Below are positions 1 to 6,802 of a stretch of DNA of 54,663 bases, piece by piece (the first letter of the stretch is position 1; each line of letters opens with the position of its first letter). The position numbers and the translations under genes are program-made. Where the stretch lies: positions 1 to 54,663 of the forward strand of contig CADCDK010000016.1 in NCBI GenBank assembly GCA_902800185.1, written 5' to 3'. This DNA comes from an uncultured Prevotellaceae bacterium. GTDB lineage: Bacteria; Bacteroidota; Bacteroidia; Bacteroidales; Bacteroidaceae. The notes under the pieces were generated by a model that made no database searches, was not told the origin of the DNA, and worked only from the letters and a program-made list of their open reading frames with translations.

Positions 1-189
1 TATACAGTCCATCTTATCACCCTCCAAAGCTCCATGAAAATAGAAGGTCTTTTCATCTTTACGTGCCAATGACAAAGGAACACCATAGGGGCTACCGTCT
101 GACTTGGTGAAACTGACGGTGATAAATGGAGCTTTATCTAATACCTCCATTGCGAAGGCCGAATCCATTTCTCTGCTTGCTTTCCTCAT
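1..189 (-). CDS. Pyridoxamine 5'-phosphate oxidase-like (Nim-type) flavoprotein, C-terminus outside window
   Basis: Only the first 63 codons are inside the window. The translation begins MRKASREMDSAFAME and continues with a segment reading APFITVSFTKSDGSPYGVPL and then KTFYFHGALEGDKMD. The 'G-x-PY-x-VPLS' strand followed by a 'FHGA-x-EG-x-K' turn is the usual start of the small split-barrel FMN-binding proteins related to pyridoxamine 5'-phosphate oxidase and NimA-type proteins. The gene starts 6 bases beyond the stop of the PLD-like gene on the same strand, so it is the last visible member of the minus-strand run. The family call is firm for the fold; the substrate is unknown. Confidence 0.7.
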   Translation of the reverse strand, partial: MRKASREMDSAFAMEVLDKAPFITVSFTKSDGSPYGVPLSLARKDEKTFYFHGALEGDKMDCI

Positions 190-195
190 ATTAGC

Positions 196-735
196 TTATT
201 TTATTGGGTCTGAACAATATTCTCTACGGCCACATTCTTTGCAGAACTTGCCTATCCAAACATTATCAAACTGCTCAATGGCTGCATCAACCATTTCTGG
301 GGCATCGGTCAGGATGCCAGCCTCGAAGTTCCTTTTTCGTGGCGATTTCATTCCCATGCCCGCGCCTGTCAGGTTTGCAGAGCCGACGTAGGCAATGGTA
401 GAGTCTATGATAATGAGTTTGAAATGAACTCTGGGACATAGCACACGTTCCATACCGTCATAGAGAATGGGATACTTCTCGTGATCCTCTCTCCATGCCG
501 TTCCTGGTTCCTTTGCATGAATCAGCCTGACCTCCACACCCTTTTTGAGCAAAGAGGCTATGAGAGTAAGGAATGGCTTATCATCAACGTACAGATCCTT
601 GATGTCTGCCGTTCCTATCCACACCGTCCGCTTGGCTTTAGCTACCAATGACAGGACTTCCTTGTAGTGGTTCTTGCTAAGGCAAGCGTCCCATTGGGCC
701 GAGCGCTCGTCTGCTATGTACTTGATGAAGCTCAT
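196..735 (-). CDS. Phospholipase D-like domain protein with Cys-rich tail
   Basis: A 179-residue protein with one HKD motif: H104, K106 and D111 (VHFKLIIID) followed by GSAN at 118-121. This is the phosphodiesterase signature of the PLD superfamily; a single copy implies that an active site would need a dimer, as in Nuc-type nucleases. The N-terminal half (residues 35-75) is the preceding beta-alpha unit. The C-terminus has three closely spaced cysteines (C165, C168, C174) that could bind a metal, unusual for the family. No signal peptide is visible, so it is probably cytoplasmic. Its ATG overlaps the TGA of the broken flavin reductase upstream (ATGA at 732-735), so it was translationally coupled to it. 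Substrate (nucleic acid or lipid) cannot be told. Confidence 0.75.
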   Translation of the reverse strand: MSFIKYIADERSAQWDACLSKNHYKEVLSLVAKAKRTVWIGTADIKDLYVDDKPFLTLIASLLKKGVEVRLIHAKEPGTAWREDHEKYPILYDGMERVLCPRVHFKLIIIDSTIAYVGSANLTGAGMGMKSPRKRNFEAGILTDAPEMVDAAIEQFDNVWIGKFCKECGRREYCSDPIK

Positions 736-1285
736 TTCAACTGTTTACCGTCAGAGAAAGCATTACCAACAGTCTTTCCTAACTGAATGTAAGTGTGATG
801 TACCGGGTCGAAGGTGATAAGCTCCATTTTCTCCACATCGGGCTTTCCATCTTCTGCCAGGTACTTTTCGTCACAGAGAATGTTCACGATTTCTGCAACG
901 AGATAATAGCCAGTCTCGCTTTCGTCTATCTTCTGCTTCCAAGTGTCATTGGAAATTCCTTGAACACAGGAGCATTGACATTGGGAGCCTTTTCTAAAGT
1001 CCAGCCAGCCTTATCCATCTTGTCTGGTGTGTTCCTACCGCTAACTATACCCACATAGTCAGAGGCTATCATGGTATCAGCAGTAGCGAAAGTAACCGTA
1101 AATTCAGGGTTTTCAGCAAGGTTGTCTGTTGTAGCATGAGAACCAAGTGAGATAATGATTTCGTGCATATCCCACTGGCCACCCCAAGCAGCGTTCATTG
1201 CATTGGGCTTACCATTCTTATCATAAGTGCCGATAATCAGCACGGGTTGTGGAAGAATCCACGCTGTTGACTTAAAACTTTTCAT
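732..1285 (-). pseudogene. Flavin reductase family protein, frameshifted
   Basis: From the ATG at 1285 the frame reads MKSFKSTAWILPQPVLIIGT and then NAMNAAWGGQWD, the FMN-binding flavin reductase signature of the Bacteroidetes proteins that are about 190 residues long. The frame stops at 926 after FPMTLGSRR. A second frame, read from about 945 to the TGA at 732-734, gives the rest of the domain: WKQKIDESETGYYLVAEIVN, a DEKYLAEDGKPD segment and a tail ending FSDGKQLK. The two halves join between about 930 and 945, where a length change that is not a multiple of three has occurred; the missing residues around the expected 'MTLEC' suggest a small deletion. It would have been a cytoplasmic flavin-dependent reductase. 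Sequencing or assembly error is the alternative to true decay. Confidence 0.75.
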
Positions 1286-2026
1286 ATTGTTTTTGATATT
1301 ATAAAATAGACGATTAATGCGAGTTGAGTAATGATCTTTCCACTTGTCGATACCGTACATGAAGAAAGTGACCACGTTGATGACAGCGAGGTAGATAAGA
1401 ACTACATGTAGATGTTTCAGTGGTATCATCTGTTGATACCTATTGTTTTTTTCTTCAAGCCAACGGCAGAGGTAATCTACCCGCCCCTTGGTATTTCCCA
1501 TAAAGACGGCGCATTCCTTATGCCCCTCAAACTGTGGAGTAACACCGTCCATTGCGCTGAGGGCTGAAACAGTAATAAGTTCGCGTTCTGCAGGAGTAAA
1601 TTGGTCGCAGGCGAATATATCACCAAAGAGGTGCGACTTCATGTAATAGTCGGCCTGCGGACAGAAAGAATAGTTCCATGGCGTGCCACCCTCGTCACGG
1701 GTCTGCATGTCTGTGCCAAACTGCAATGCCAATTTGGCATCATCCCAGGCAGCGGGGCGGTGGAACGGTTTCCCTTCATTGTCGGCAATCCCCTCTGACT
1801 CACGCTCCGATAGCGCATGTTCAAGCGTATTCAGAGCATTCAGCGAACGGGGGAACCCCGTGTAGGCATAGAGTTGTGCAAAGGCGTCCTTGAGCTCATT
1901 CACACTCACACCGCCGTCGAGTGCCATGCGAATGGCCACGTCGAGACGTTGCAGGTCACCGCGTGCCGCCAATGCCGCACAATCGCAAAGCAGGAGCATC
2001 CGCTGAGAAACTGTTTCTTCTATCAT
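926..2026 (-). CDS. Hybrid ORF: carboxymuconolactone decarboxylase-like, DUF1294 fragment, flavin reductase N-part
   Basis: One open frame of 366 codons joins pieces that are normally separate proteins. Residues 1-75 and 130-170 look like the two AhpD/carboxymuconolactone decarboxylase-type halves (for example TPAERELITVSALSAMDGV). Residues 171-200 are unrecognised. Residues 203-232 read like the start of a DUF1294 membrane protein (LIYLAVINVVTFFMYGIDKW) but break off before its second half. From M248 (position 1285) it is the flavin reductase. The simplest reading is that one or two deletions fused the end of a CMD gene to a DUF1294 stub and left the flavin reductase with its own start. The thiol motif of peroxidase-active AhpD (CxxC) is not seen. 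Translation as one polypeptide is possible but not shown. It starts 22 bases after the upstream gene ends. Confidence 0.55.
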   Translation of the reverse strand: MIEETVSQRMLLLCDCAALAARGDLQRLDVAIRMALDGGVSVNELKDAFAQLYAYTGFPRSLNALNTLEHALSERESEGIADNEGKPFHRPAAWDDAKLALQFGTDMQTRDEGGTPWNYSFCPQADYYMKSHLFGDIFACDQFTPAERELITVSALSAMDGVTPQFEGHKECAVFMGNTKGRVDYLCRWLEEKNNRYQQMIPLKHLHVVLIYLAVINVVTFFMYGIDKWKDHYSTRINRLFYNIKNNMKSFKSTAWILPQPVLIIGTYDKNGKPNAMNAAWGGQWDMHEIIISLGSHATTDNLAENPEFTVTFATADTMIASDYVGIVSGRNTPDKMDKAGWTLEKAPNVNAPVFKEFPMTLGSRR

Positions 2027-2048
2027 ACAAATTCCGATTTATTTGTTA

Positions 2049-2579
2049 TCACATTTTTTTCATATAATAGCCCATCCTGTTCAACTGCATAGCGGCTCCA
2101 AACAGGTAGAGTTGATGCAGACAGGAAACATAAGCATTGAAAGCATCTTTTGTTCCTGGCTCTATGTTTTGGTGACGAAGGGCATTATAGACACGAGAGG
2201 CACATTCACCAACCAGTTTCTCCAACACAGCATAGTCGATGCCTCTCAGCAACAGCACATCTTCACGGATGTATTCGTCCATCGAGTCGTAGCCCCTCTT
2301 GTCTCTCATGTAAGCATAGAGGTCATCAATCTTAGAGTAGATTTCCCATTCAGCATCCCAAAACTTAGCGACGGCCATTCCAATATACATCATCCAACCG
2401 AGTGATGCGGAGGGGAAGTCGTTGAACTCCCTGATGCCGTCGGGAATGTAGGCTTTGGCTATCTGCTCCCACTTTTCTTCAACGTCGGGACACTCAGGCA
2501 GACGAGCATCAATTTCCTTCATTGACTGAAGGAACTGGTGTAAGTCCTTGTGTAGTTGCTCTTCAAATTTATCTATCAT
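2049..2579 (-). CDS. Conserved helical hypothetical protein
   Basis: A 176-residue protein, mostly alpha-helical by composition, with no signal peptide and no clear catalytic motif. The middle has an aromatic-rich segment (SASLGWMMYIGMAVAKFWD, residues about 57-75). The family is not recognised with confidence. Its start lies two bases after the stop of the broken 81-codon gene upstream, so the two were probably one translational unit. It sits in a minus-strand operon with redox proteins, which is the only hint of function. Confidence 0.6.
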   Translation of the reverse strand: MIDKFEEQLHKDLHQFLQSMKEIDARLPECPDVEEKWEQIAKAYIPDGIREFNDFPSASLGWMMYIGMAVAKFWDAEWEIYSKIDDLYAYMRDKRGYDSMDEYIREDVLLLRGIDYAVLEKLVGECASRVYNALRHQNIEPGTKDAFNAYVSCLHQLYLFGAAMQLNRMGYYMKKM

Positions 2580-2581
2580 CG

Positions 2582-2827
2582 TTATAGCATATTTTCCAGT
2601 ATCTCAACAGCCTTGGTGATGTCCTCTTTAAACCGTTTGTGGTCTCTCAGGAAGCCAGCCCTGCCACCAGAAATAAAATCAAGTAGTTCCTGGCTCATTT
2701 CATCTGCATACGAGGCTATGGCGATTTCAATGTCATCCTTCTGTCAGTCGAGCGTCGAATGAACATAGATTCTCTGCTTTTGATGCAAGAAACTATAGGC
2801 TGTCTCTATACTGTCTTTCGTTATCAT
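2582..2827 (-). pseudogene. Small hypothetical protein interrupted by an in-frame TGA
   Basis: From the ATG at 2827 the frame reads MITKDSIETAYSFLHQKQRI and on to YVHSTLD, then TGA at 2744-2746, and then continues without a break as QKDDIEIAIASYADEMSQEL to a TAA at 2582-2584. The downstream part keeps good coding character and ends two bases before the next start, so this was an intact 81-residue gene. A single base change TGG to TGA would explain it (expected Trp at codon 28). TGA serves as a normal stop elsewhere in the window, so general recoding is unlikely. Function is unknown. Confidence 0.65.
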
Positions 2828-2841
2828 TGACTGAGTCTTCC

Positions 2842-3099
2842 TCACTCACAACTCGGCAATTCATGCAAGCATGATTGCTCTCGCTGTTCGTTCGTTTCTT
2901 TCTTGTCATATCCAATCGGACGGAACTGTTTTTGCTTGTCGTTGTAAACGAATCCATGTCCGTATAGGTAATTCTTTATATCCTTTGGCTCTGTCCCGAA
3001 GTTGTAGCACAATGATTCCAGCGTGTCAAACTCTTCGTCTCTCAGAAGCATGTTGACGCTTGAAACCAGTATTGCAGGGTCTTTCGGAAGATAGTCCAT
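2842..3099 (-). CDS. DUF4250 domain protein
   Basis: An 85-residue protein starting MDYLPKDPAILVSSVNMLLR, with the 'LPKDP-x-x-L-x-S-x-VN-x-x-LRD' opening and a later 'YGHGFVYNDKQKQF' segment that characterise the short DUF4250 proteins (about 60 residues). The last 20 residues, rich in Glu, Gln and Cys, extend beyond the usual domain. The function of the family is unknown. Its ATG overlaps the TGA of the preceding gene (ATGA at 3098-3101 region), indicating translational coupling. Confidence 0.7.
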   Translation of the reverse strand: MDYLPKDPAILVSSVNMLLRDEEFDTLESLCYNFGTEPKDIKNYLYGHGFVYNDKQKQFRPIGYDKKETNEQREQSCLHELPSCE

Positions 3100-3365
3100 C
3101 AGTCCTTATCTAAGTAATCAAACAGGTTAATGGTTCCAGACTCTTCTTCGACACCAAGGTTGGGAACTTTCTCCACCATTTTGGTAGTGCCATTTGTTTT
3201 ATCGACATAGAAATACACCAATGCGCCTGTATAACTACGGAACACAACTTGATACTCTGTTTCCGTCTCTTTACCCATCTGTATATACATCATGTCTGGA
3301 TTGTCCTCAGCTACACTCCAGTCATACTCTTTGTGACAGTAGTTGTTGACTCCCTCGTATGCCAT
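3099..3365 (-). CDS. Hypothetical protein
   Basis: An 88-residue acidic protein without signal peptide, containing a beta-rich stretch (YQVVFRSYTGALVYFYVDK, about residues 38-56). I do not recognise the family. It ends in an ATGA overlap with the DUF4250 gene and begins 12 bases after the polyferredoxin gene, so it belongs to the same operon. No catalytic motif is visible. Confidence 0.55.
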   Translation of the reverse strand: MAYEGVNNYCHKEYDWSVAEDNPDMMYIQMGKETETEYQVVFRSYTGALVYFYVDKTNGTTKMVEKVPNLGVEEESGTINLFDYLDKD

Positions 3366-3377
3366 TTCAGCCGTGTG

Positions 3378-4094
3378 TTATTTCAATGCCATTTCTTTTG
3401 TGGGGCAGGCCAGAGTACACTTGCCACACTTCAGACAATCGGGATGCAGATAGCCTACAGCCTCACCGCGAGAGTCGTAGGGCGTCAGTTGCATCGGGCA
3501 GACGCGGGCACACAACTTGCACTTCATCTGGCAGGCACTCGACACGTGGATGTTTGTGAATGCTCTGGGTAATGGCTCGTGTTTGGGTGCCACCCAGTTG
3601 GAGATGGTTCCCATAGGACAGAACGAGCACCATGTGCGTGGTGCATAGATGAATGAGAGCGTGACACCAACGATGGTCGTCATCACGATAATCGTCCAGA
3701 AAACTTTGCCTATACCAGCCCACATGGGAAGTCCTCCCTCGCTCCAAGGCACGAAACTCAGCTGAAGCCCAAACATACCGAAGATGAAGAACACCATGAA
3801 CAGTCGGAATCCGAAAGTACGCACAAGCTTTGGAATCGGGCGGTGGGGTGAGTATTTGGACAACAATCGGTCGTACATGTTGCCGCGAGGACACACATGT
3901 CCGCACCACCAGCGGCCCTTATAGATGCTTGTCACCACGGGGCCAATCATACAGATGAGTGCCAACAGACCAATCACTGGGAAGAACCAGCCGATGATGA
4001 TGTAGGCGATGATGATCCAGTAGAGCGGAATCCCTGGAGTCTCAAAATGTCTATAGAATCGTTTCTGTGCCATATTCGATGATTTCCATGCCAT
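3378..4094 (-). CDS. Membrane 4Fe-4S polyferredoxin (NapH/CcoG-like)
   Basis: A 238-residue integral membrane iron-sulfur protein. Hydrophobic segments at about residues 22-57, 96-113 and 130-150 give roughly four membrane passes. Two membrane-flanking motifs, CGHVCPRG (64-71) and CSFCPMG (156-162), are those of the NapH/CcoG/NosR type. The C-terminal part carries two 4Fe-4S cluster sites: C188, C192, C195, C199-P and C220, C223, C226, C230-P. The family moves electrons between membrane and cytoplasmic or periplasmic partners. The start could be M1 or M8 (MAQKRF). The gene begins 4 bases beyond the end of the C_GCAxxG gene, suggesting a shared redox role. The exact partner is not identifiable. 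Confidence 0.8.
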   Translation of the reverse strand: MAWKSSNMAQKRFYRHFETPGIPLYWIIIAYIIIGWFFPVIGLLALICMIGPVVTSIYKGRWWCGHVCPRGNMYDRLLSKYSPHRPIPKLVRTFGFRLFMVFFIFGMFGLQLSFVPWSEGGLPMWAGIGKVFWTIIVMTTIVGVTLSFIYAPRTWCSFCPMGTISNWVAPKHEPLPRAFTNIHVSSACQMKCKLCARVCPMQLTPYDSRGEAVGYLHPDCLKCGKCTLACPTKEMALK

Positions 4095-4098
4095 TTGA

Positions 4099-4488
4099 CT
4101 ATTTCTGGATCAACTGTTCCTCCAGGAACTCTGCTGCATCGGCTACACAGTCAGGACATTCTCTGAGAACTACTTTTGTCCCTATGCCTTTGAGTAGCTT
4201 GCATTGCGTAGCCCCGTTTCTCTCCTGGAACTTGGTCATGATCTGACGCATCTGTTTCATGGACGTTGCCTTATCCTTGTTCACAAGTCCCAGCACAAGT
4301 CCCGCACCAATCAGTGCGCCACACGTGCCTTCCATGTTACCCATTCCAGCGCCAAAGGAGTTGGCAATGTTCATAGCCAGTTCTTCATCAATCCCCGCTA
4401 TATCAGCGTATGTATGAAGGATAGCCTGGGCGCAATTATGACTATTGCACCTTTTCTTCTCTGCTGCTATATATTTTCTTGTTTCCAT
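4099..4488 (-). CDS. C_GCAxxG_C_C family redox protein
   Basis: The protein, 129 residues from the preferred start METRKYIAAEKK, shows the family pattern: C14 and NCAQAIL with C19, then GAGMGNMEGTCGALIGAG (C56), C96, and CPDC at 111-114. Longer starts up to 4539 exist, but the 'METR' start fits the usual family beginning. Members are small cysteine-rich proteins thought to bind a metal or cluster and often sit beside redox genes. Here it lies directly upstream of the membrane polyferredoxin on the same strand (4-base gap), which supports a common electron-transfer function. The role is inferred from context only. Confidence 0.75.
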   Translation of the reverse strand: METRKYIAAEKKRCNSHNCAQAILHTYADIAGIDEELAMNIANSFGAGMGNMEGTCGALIGAGLVLGLVNKDKATSMKQMRQIMTKFQERNGATQCKLLKGIGTKVVLRECPDCVADAAEFLEEQLIQK

Positions 4489-4565
4489 ATCATTGTTGTT
4501 TGATTGGATTACATGAAGTGGAGAATATCGTGCTGTCACCAGGTTGATAAATTAGATGCACGGTA

Positions 4566-4883
4566 TTACTTTGTTTTATCAGAATGAATTGCCCATGTAT
4601 TAGCAAGAACAAGGACAATGATAGTCAATACAACGACAACGGCTGTAAAAAACAGTCCTGAATTGACGTCGTTTTTATCGTCTATAATGAAACATAAAGG
4701 AGCCAAAACAACTAACAGACCGCCTACCAATAGCCTCAGTCTCTTCACGTTTACCTTCTCCTTTTCTTCCTTTGATGCCGTATTATACCCAGCAATCAGC
4801 ATGTCGCCTTTACCCGATAGCACGATGATTCCCAATACGACAAGAAATGATGCTATGATAATCTGTACAATCATATTTCTCAA
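4566..4883 (-). CDS. DUF3784 family membrane protein
   Basis: A 105-residue protein with three hydrophobic segments (about residues 4-23, 49-66, 75-95). Between the first two lies GKGDMLIAGYNTASKEEKEK, the hallmark of DUF3784 proteins. A start three codons downstream (M4) is also possible. It is the first gene after a TAnnTTTG promoter on the minus strand and is followed by 77 bases before the C_GCAxxG gene, so it may head the minus-strand operon. The function of the family is not known. Confidence 0.75.
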   Translation of the reverse strand: MRNMIVQIIIASFLVVLGIIVLSGKGDMLIAGYNTASKEEKEKVNVKRLRLLVGGLLVVLAPLCFIIDDKNDVNSGLFFTAVVVVLTIIVLVLANTWAIHSDKTK

Positions 4884-4934
4884 TCAAACGGTTTTTTCTA
4901 AATTTAAAATTTCTGCATTTCTCAATTATATTCG

Positions 4935-4942
4935 CAAAGGTA
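4935..4942 (-). promoter_or_regulatory. -7 promoter box for DUF3784 operon
   Basis: Minus-strand TACCTTTG followed by CG, matching the Bacteroidetes TAnnTTTG -7 box. It lies about 50 bases before the DUF3784 start and back to back with the plus-strand promoter at 4965-4972. Confidence 0.6.
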
Positions 4943-4964
4943 GTCAAAAATCCCAATTATTTTG

Positions 4965-4972
4965 TACCTTTG
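4965..4972 (+). promoter_or_regulatory. -7 promoter box for thioesterase/YbjQ/NUDIX genes
   Basis: Plus-strand TACCTTTG, 70 bases before the thioesterase start; divergent from the minus-strand box at 4935-4942, separated by only 22 bases. Confidence 0.6.
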
Positions 4973-5042
4973 TAGCGAATATTAGTAAAGTTTATGAAAA
5001 TAAAGATTCAAACAATGCTGGGCGACATCATGGTTCGCCGAT

Positions 5043-5423
5043 ATGAGTGATATGCTGGAAAAAGGACTGAAACATACAAGCGAGCTGACAGTAAGTGAGG
5101 CTCTGACCGCTATTCAGATGGGGTCAGGAGACATGCCTGTGCTGGCCACCCCTGCTATGATTGCCTTGATGGAGAACGCTGCTATGCTGGCCGTCGCAGA
5201 TGAACTTCCTGAAGGTTGCACGACTGTTGGTGGTCACATCGAATCCTCACATCTAAGACCCTCAAAAATTGGCGACAAGGTGTCTGCTACAGCCGAAGTG
5301 ACGAAGGTTGACGGCAAGAAGATCGAGTTTCAAGTGAAAGCCTACTCTGGAGAAACGCTGATTGGCGAAGGTACACACCTGAGATTCATTGTTGACAAGG
5401 AACAGTTTATTTCAAAACATTAA
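5043..5423 (+). CDS. Hotdog-fold thioesterase (FlK-like)
   Basis: A 126-residue hotdog-domain protein. The helix region [17 protein letters not shown] with conserved Glu, then [18 protein letters not shown], match the FlK/4HBT_4 thioesterase-like family in which Glu and His serve in hydrolysis of acyl-CoA thioesters. Start candidates are M1 and M4 ([12 protein letters not shown]). A short open frame begins at 4994 (18 codons, MKIKIQTMLGDIM) and ends over the start of this gene at 5048-5050; it could be a leader peptide or chance. The gene is followed after 11 bases by the YbjQ gene. The acyl-CoA substrate is unknown. Confidence 0.75.
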   Translation: MSDMLEKGLKHTSELTVSEALTAIQMGSGDMPVLATPAMIALMENAAMLAVADELPEGCTTVGGHIESSHLRPSKIGDKVSATAEVTKVDGKKIEFQVKAYSGETLIGEGTHLRFIVDKEQFISKH

Positions 5424-5434
5424 ATAATTCTATT

Positions 5435-5752
5435 ATGATACTATCGACAACCCCACAAATTGAAGGTCGCCCCATCCGTGAGTATAAGGGAGTGGTGACA
5501 GGTGAAACCATTATCGGAGCAAACATGTTCAAAGACTTTTTTGCCGGCATCCGAGACATCGTCGGTGGTCGCGCAGGTTCTTATGAGAAAGTATTGCGCG
5601 AGGGCAAGGACACATCTTTGAATGAAATGATAGAACGTGCCCAGGCCATGGGAGCCAATGCCATCGTAGGCATTGACATCGACTATGAGACCATCGGTGC
5701 TAACGGCTCGATGCTCATGGTGGCTACCAGCGGAACAGCAGTAGTCATCTGA
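5435..5752 (+). CDS. YbjQ/UPF0145 heavy-metal-binding domain protein
   Basis: The 105-residue sequence matches YbjQ throughout: 'TT[18 protein letters not shown]' near the start, [21 protein letters not shown] in the middle, and [20 protein letters not shown] near the end. Family members form pentameric shells of about this length; biochemical function is unsettled despite the 'heavy-metal-binding' name. It is cytoplasmic and lies in an operon between the thioesterase and the NUDIX-flavodoxin gene (gaps of 11 and 9 bases). Confidence 0.85.
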   Translation: MILSTTPQIEGRPIREYKGVVTGETIIGANMFKDFFAGIRDIVGGRAGSYEKVLREGKDTSLNEMIERAQAMGANAIVGIDIDYETIGANGSMLMVATSGTAVVI

Positions 5753-5761
5753 AAAGACTAT

Positions 5762-6793
5762 ATGGATAATCAGCAAGAGATATTCCCGATAGTCGATGAA
5801 GACGGCAAGGTGACGGGCTCTGCAACACGAGGCGAGTGTCATAGCGGTTCCAAGCTGTTGCATCCCGTCGTGCATCTTCATGTGTTTAATTCAAGGGGGG
5901 ACATCTACCTACAGAGAAGGCCTGAATGGAAAGACATTCAGCCGGGGAAGTGGGACACCGCTGTTGGAGGACATATAGACTTTGGTGAGACACCAGAAGA
6001 AGCATTGCTTCGTGAAGTGCGTGAGGAATTAGGAATAACAGACTTCACACCGAAGTTTGTTGACAAGTATGTGTTCGAGAGCAAGCGCGAGCGTGAGCTG
6101 GTTTATGTGCATCGAACTATTTACGATGGGGAAATAAGCCCTTCTGCTGAAGAATTAGATGGAGGACGTTTTTGGTCTATGCAAGAGATTCATGAAGCAA
6201 TGGGTAAGAACCTACTAACCCCCAACTTCGAGAGCGAGTTTAAAAGATGCTTTAAACCGATGAATATTCTGATTCTTTCTGGTAGTCCACGTAAGGGTGG
6301 CAATACGGATTTGCTGGTGGAGGCATTCGTCAAAGGAGCTTCGCAGAAACACCATGTAGAAGTCGTGTCTGTACACGATTATAAGGTCAATCCCTGCTTG
6401 GGTTGTAATGCTTGCTTTATGAGCAAAGACAGTGCTTGCGCTCAGAAGGATGACATGTCCATCATCTATGAGAAGATGAGCCAGGCCAATATGCTTGTCA
6501 TCGCCTCACCTGTGTATTTCTATGGCATCAGTGCACAGCTGAAAGCAATCATTGACAGGTTCCATAATCCCATCCGCGACTCGTTCCACATCCAAAAGAT
6601 GGCATTGTTACTGGTCGGTGCGGCTTCGTTGCCAGAACTGTTTGATGCCATTCTAACGGAGTATCGCCTCTGCTTGAACTTTTTCAATATAGAGGATGTC
6701 GGAAAAGTACTCGTGAGAAGAGTTAAGGACAAAGGTGATATCAAAAACACCGATGCCCTGAACGAGGCTTACAAATTAGGATGTTCGATATAA
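5762..6793 (+). CDS. NUDIX hydrolase fused to NADPH-dependent FMN reductase/flavodoxin
   Basis: One 343-residue frame holds two complete enzymes. Residues 1-165 are a NUDIX hydrolase of the isopentenyl-diphosphate isomerase-like type; the NUDIX box runs from G70 to I92 with E76, R84, E85, E88 and E89 in place. Residues 167-343 begin MNILILSGSPRKGGNTD, the phosphate-binding start of flavodoxin-like FMN reductases, with CLGCNACFMSKDSAC and ASPVYFYGISAQLKAIIDR typical of the family. M167 sits where a separate gene would start, so this may be two genes whose stop has been lost, or a genuine fusion. Internal initiation at M167 is also possible. NUDIX activity would hydrolyse a nucleoside-diphosphate-linked compound; the reductase partner suggests redox or repair chemistry. 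Confidence 0.8.
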   Translation: MDNQQEIFPIVDEDGKVTGSATRGECHSGSKLLHPVVHLHVFNSRGDIYLQRRPEWKDIQPGKWDTAVGGHIDFGETPEEALLREVREELGITDFTPKFVDKYVFESKRERELVYVHRTIYDGEISPSAEELDGGRFWSMQEIHEAMGKNLLTPNFESEFKRCFKPMNILILSGSPRKGGNTDLLVEAFVKGASQKHHVEVVSVHDYKVNPCLGCNACFMSKDSACAQKDDMSIIYEKMSQANMLVIASPVYFYGISAQLKAIIDRFHNPIRDSFHIQKMALLLVGAASLPELFDAILTEYRLCLNFFNIEDVGKVLVRRVKDKGDIKNTDALNEAYKLGCSI

Positions 6794-6802
6794 ACTAACG
6801 TT

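Noticed and set aside
4994-5050. 18-codon frame overlapping the thioesterase start
   Set aside because: Too short to support as a gene; noted only as a possible leader.
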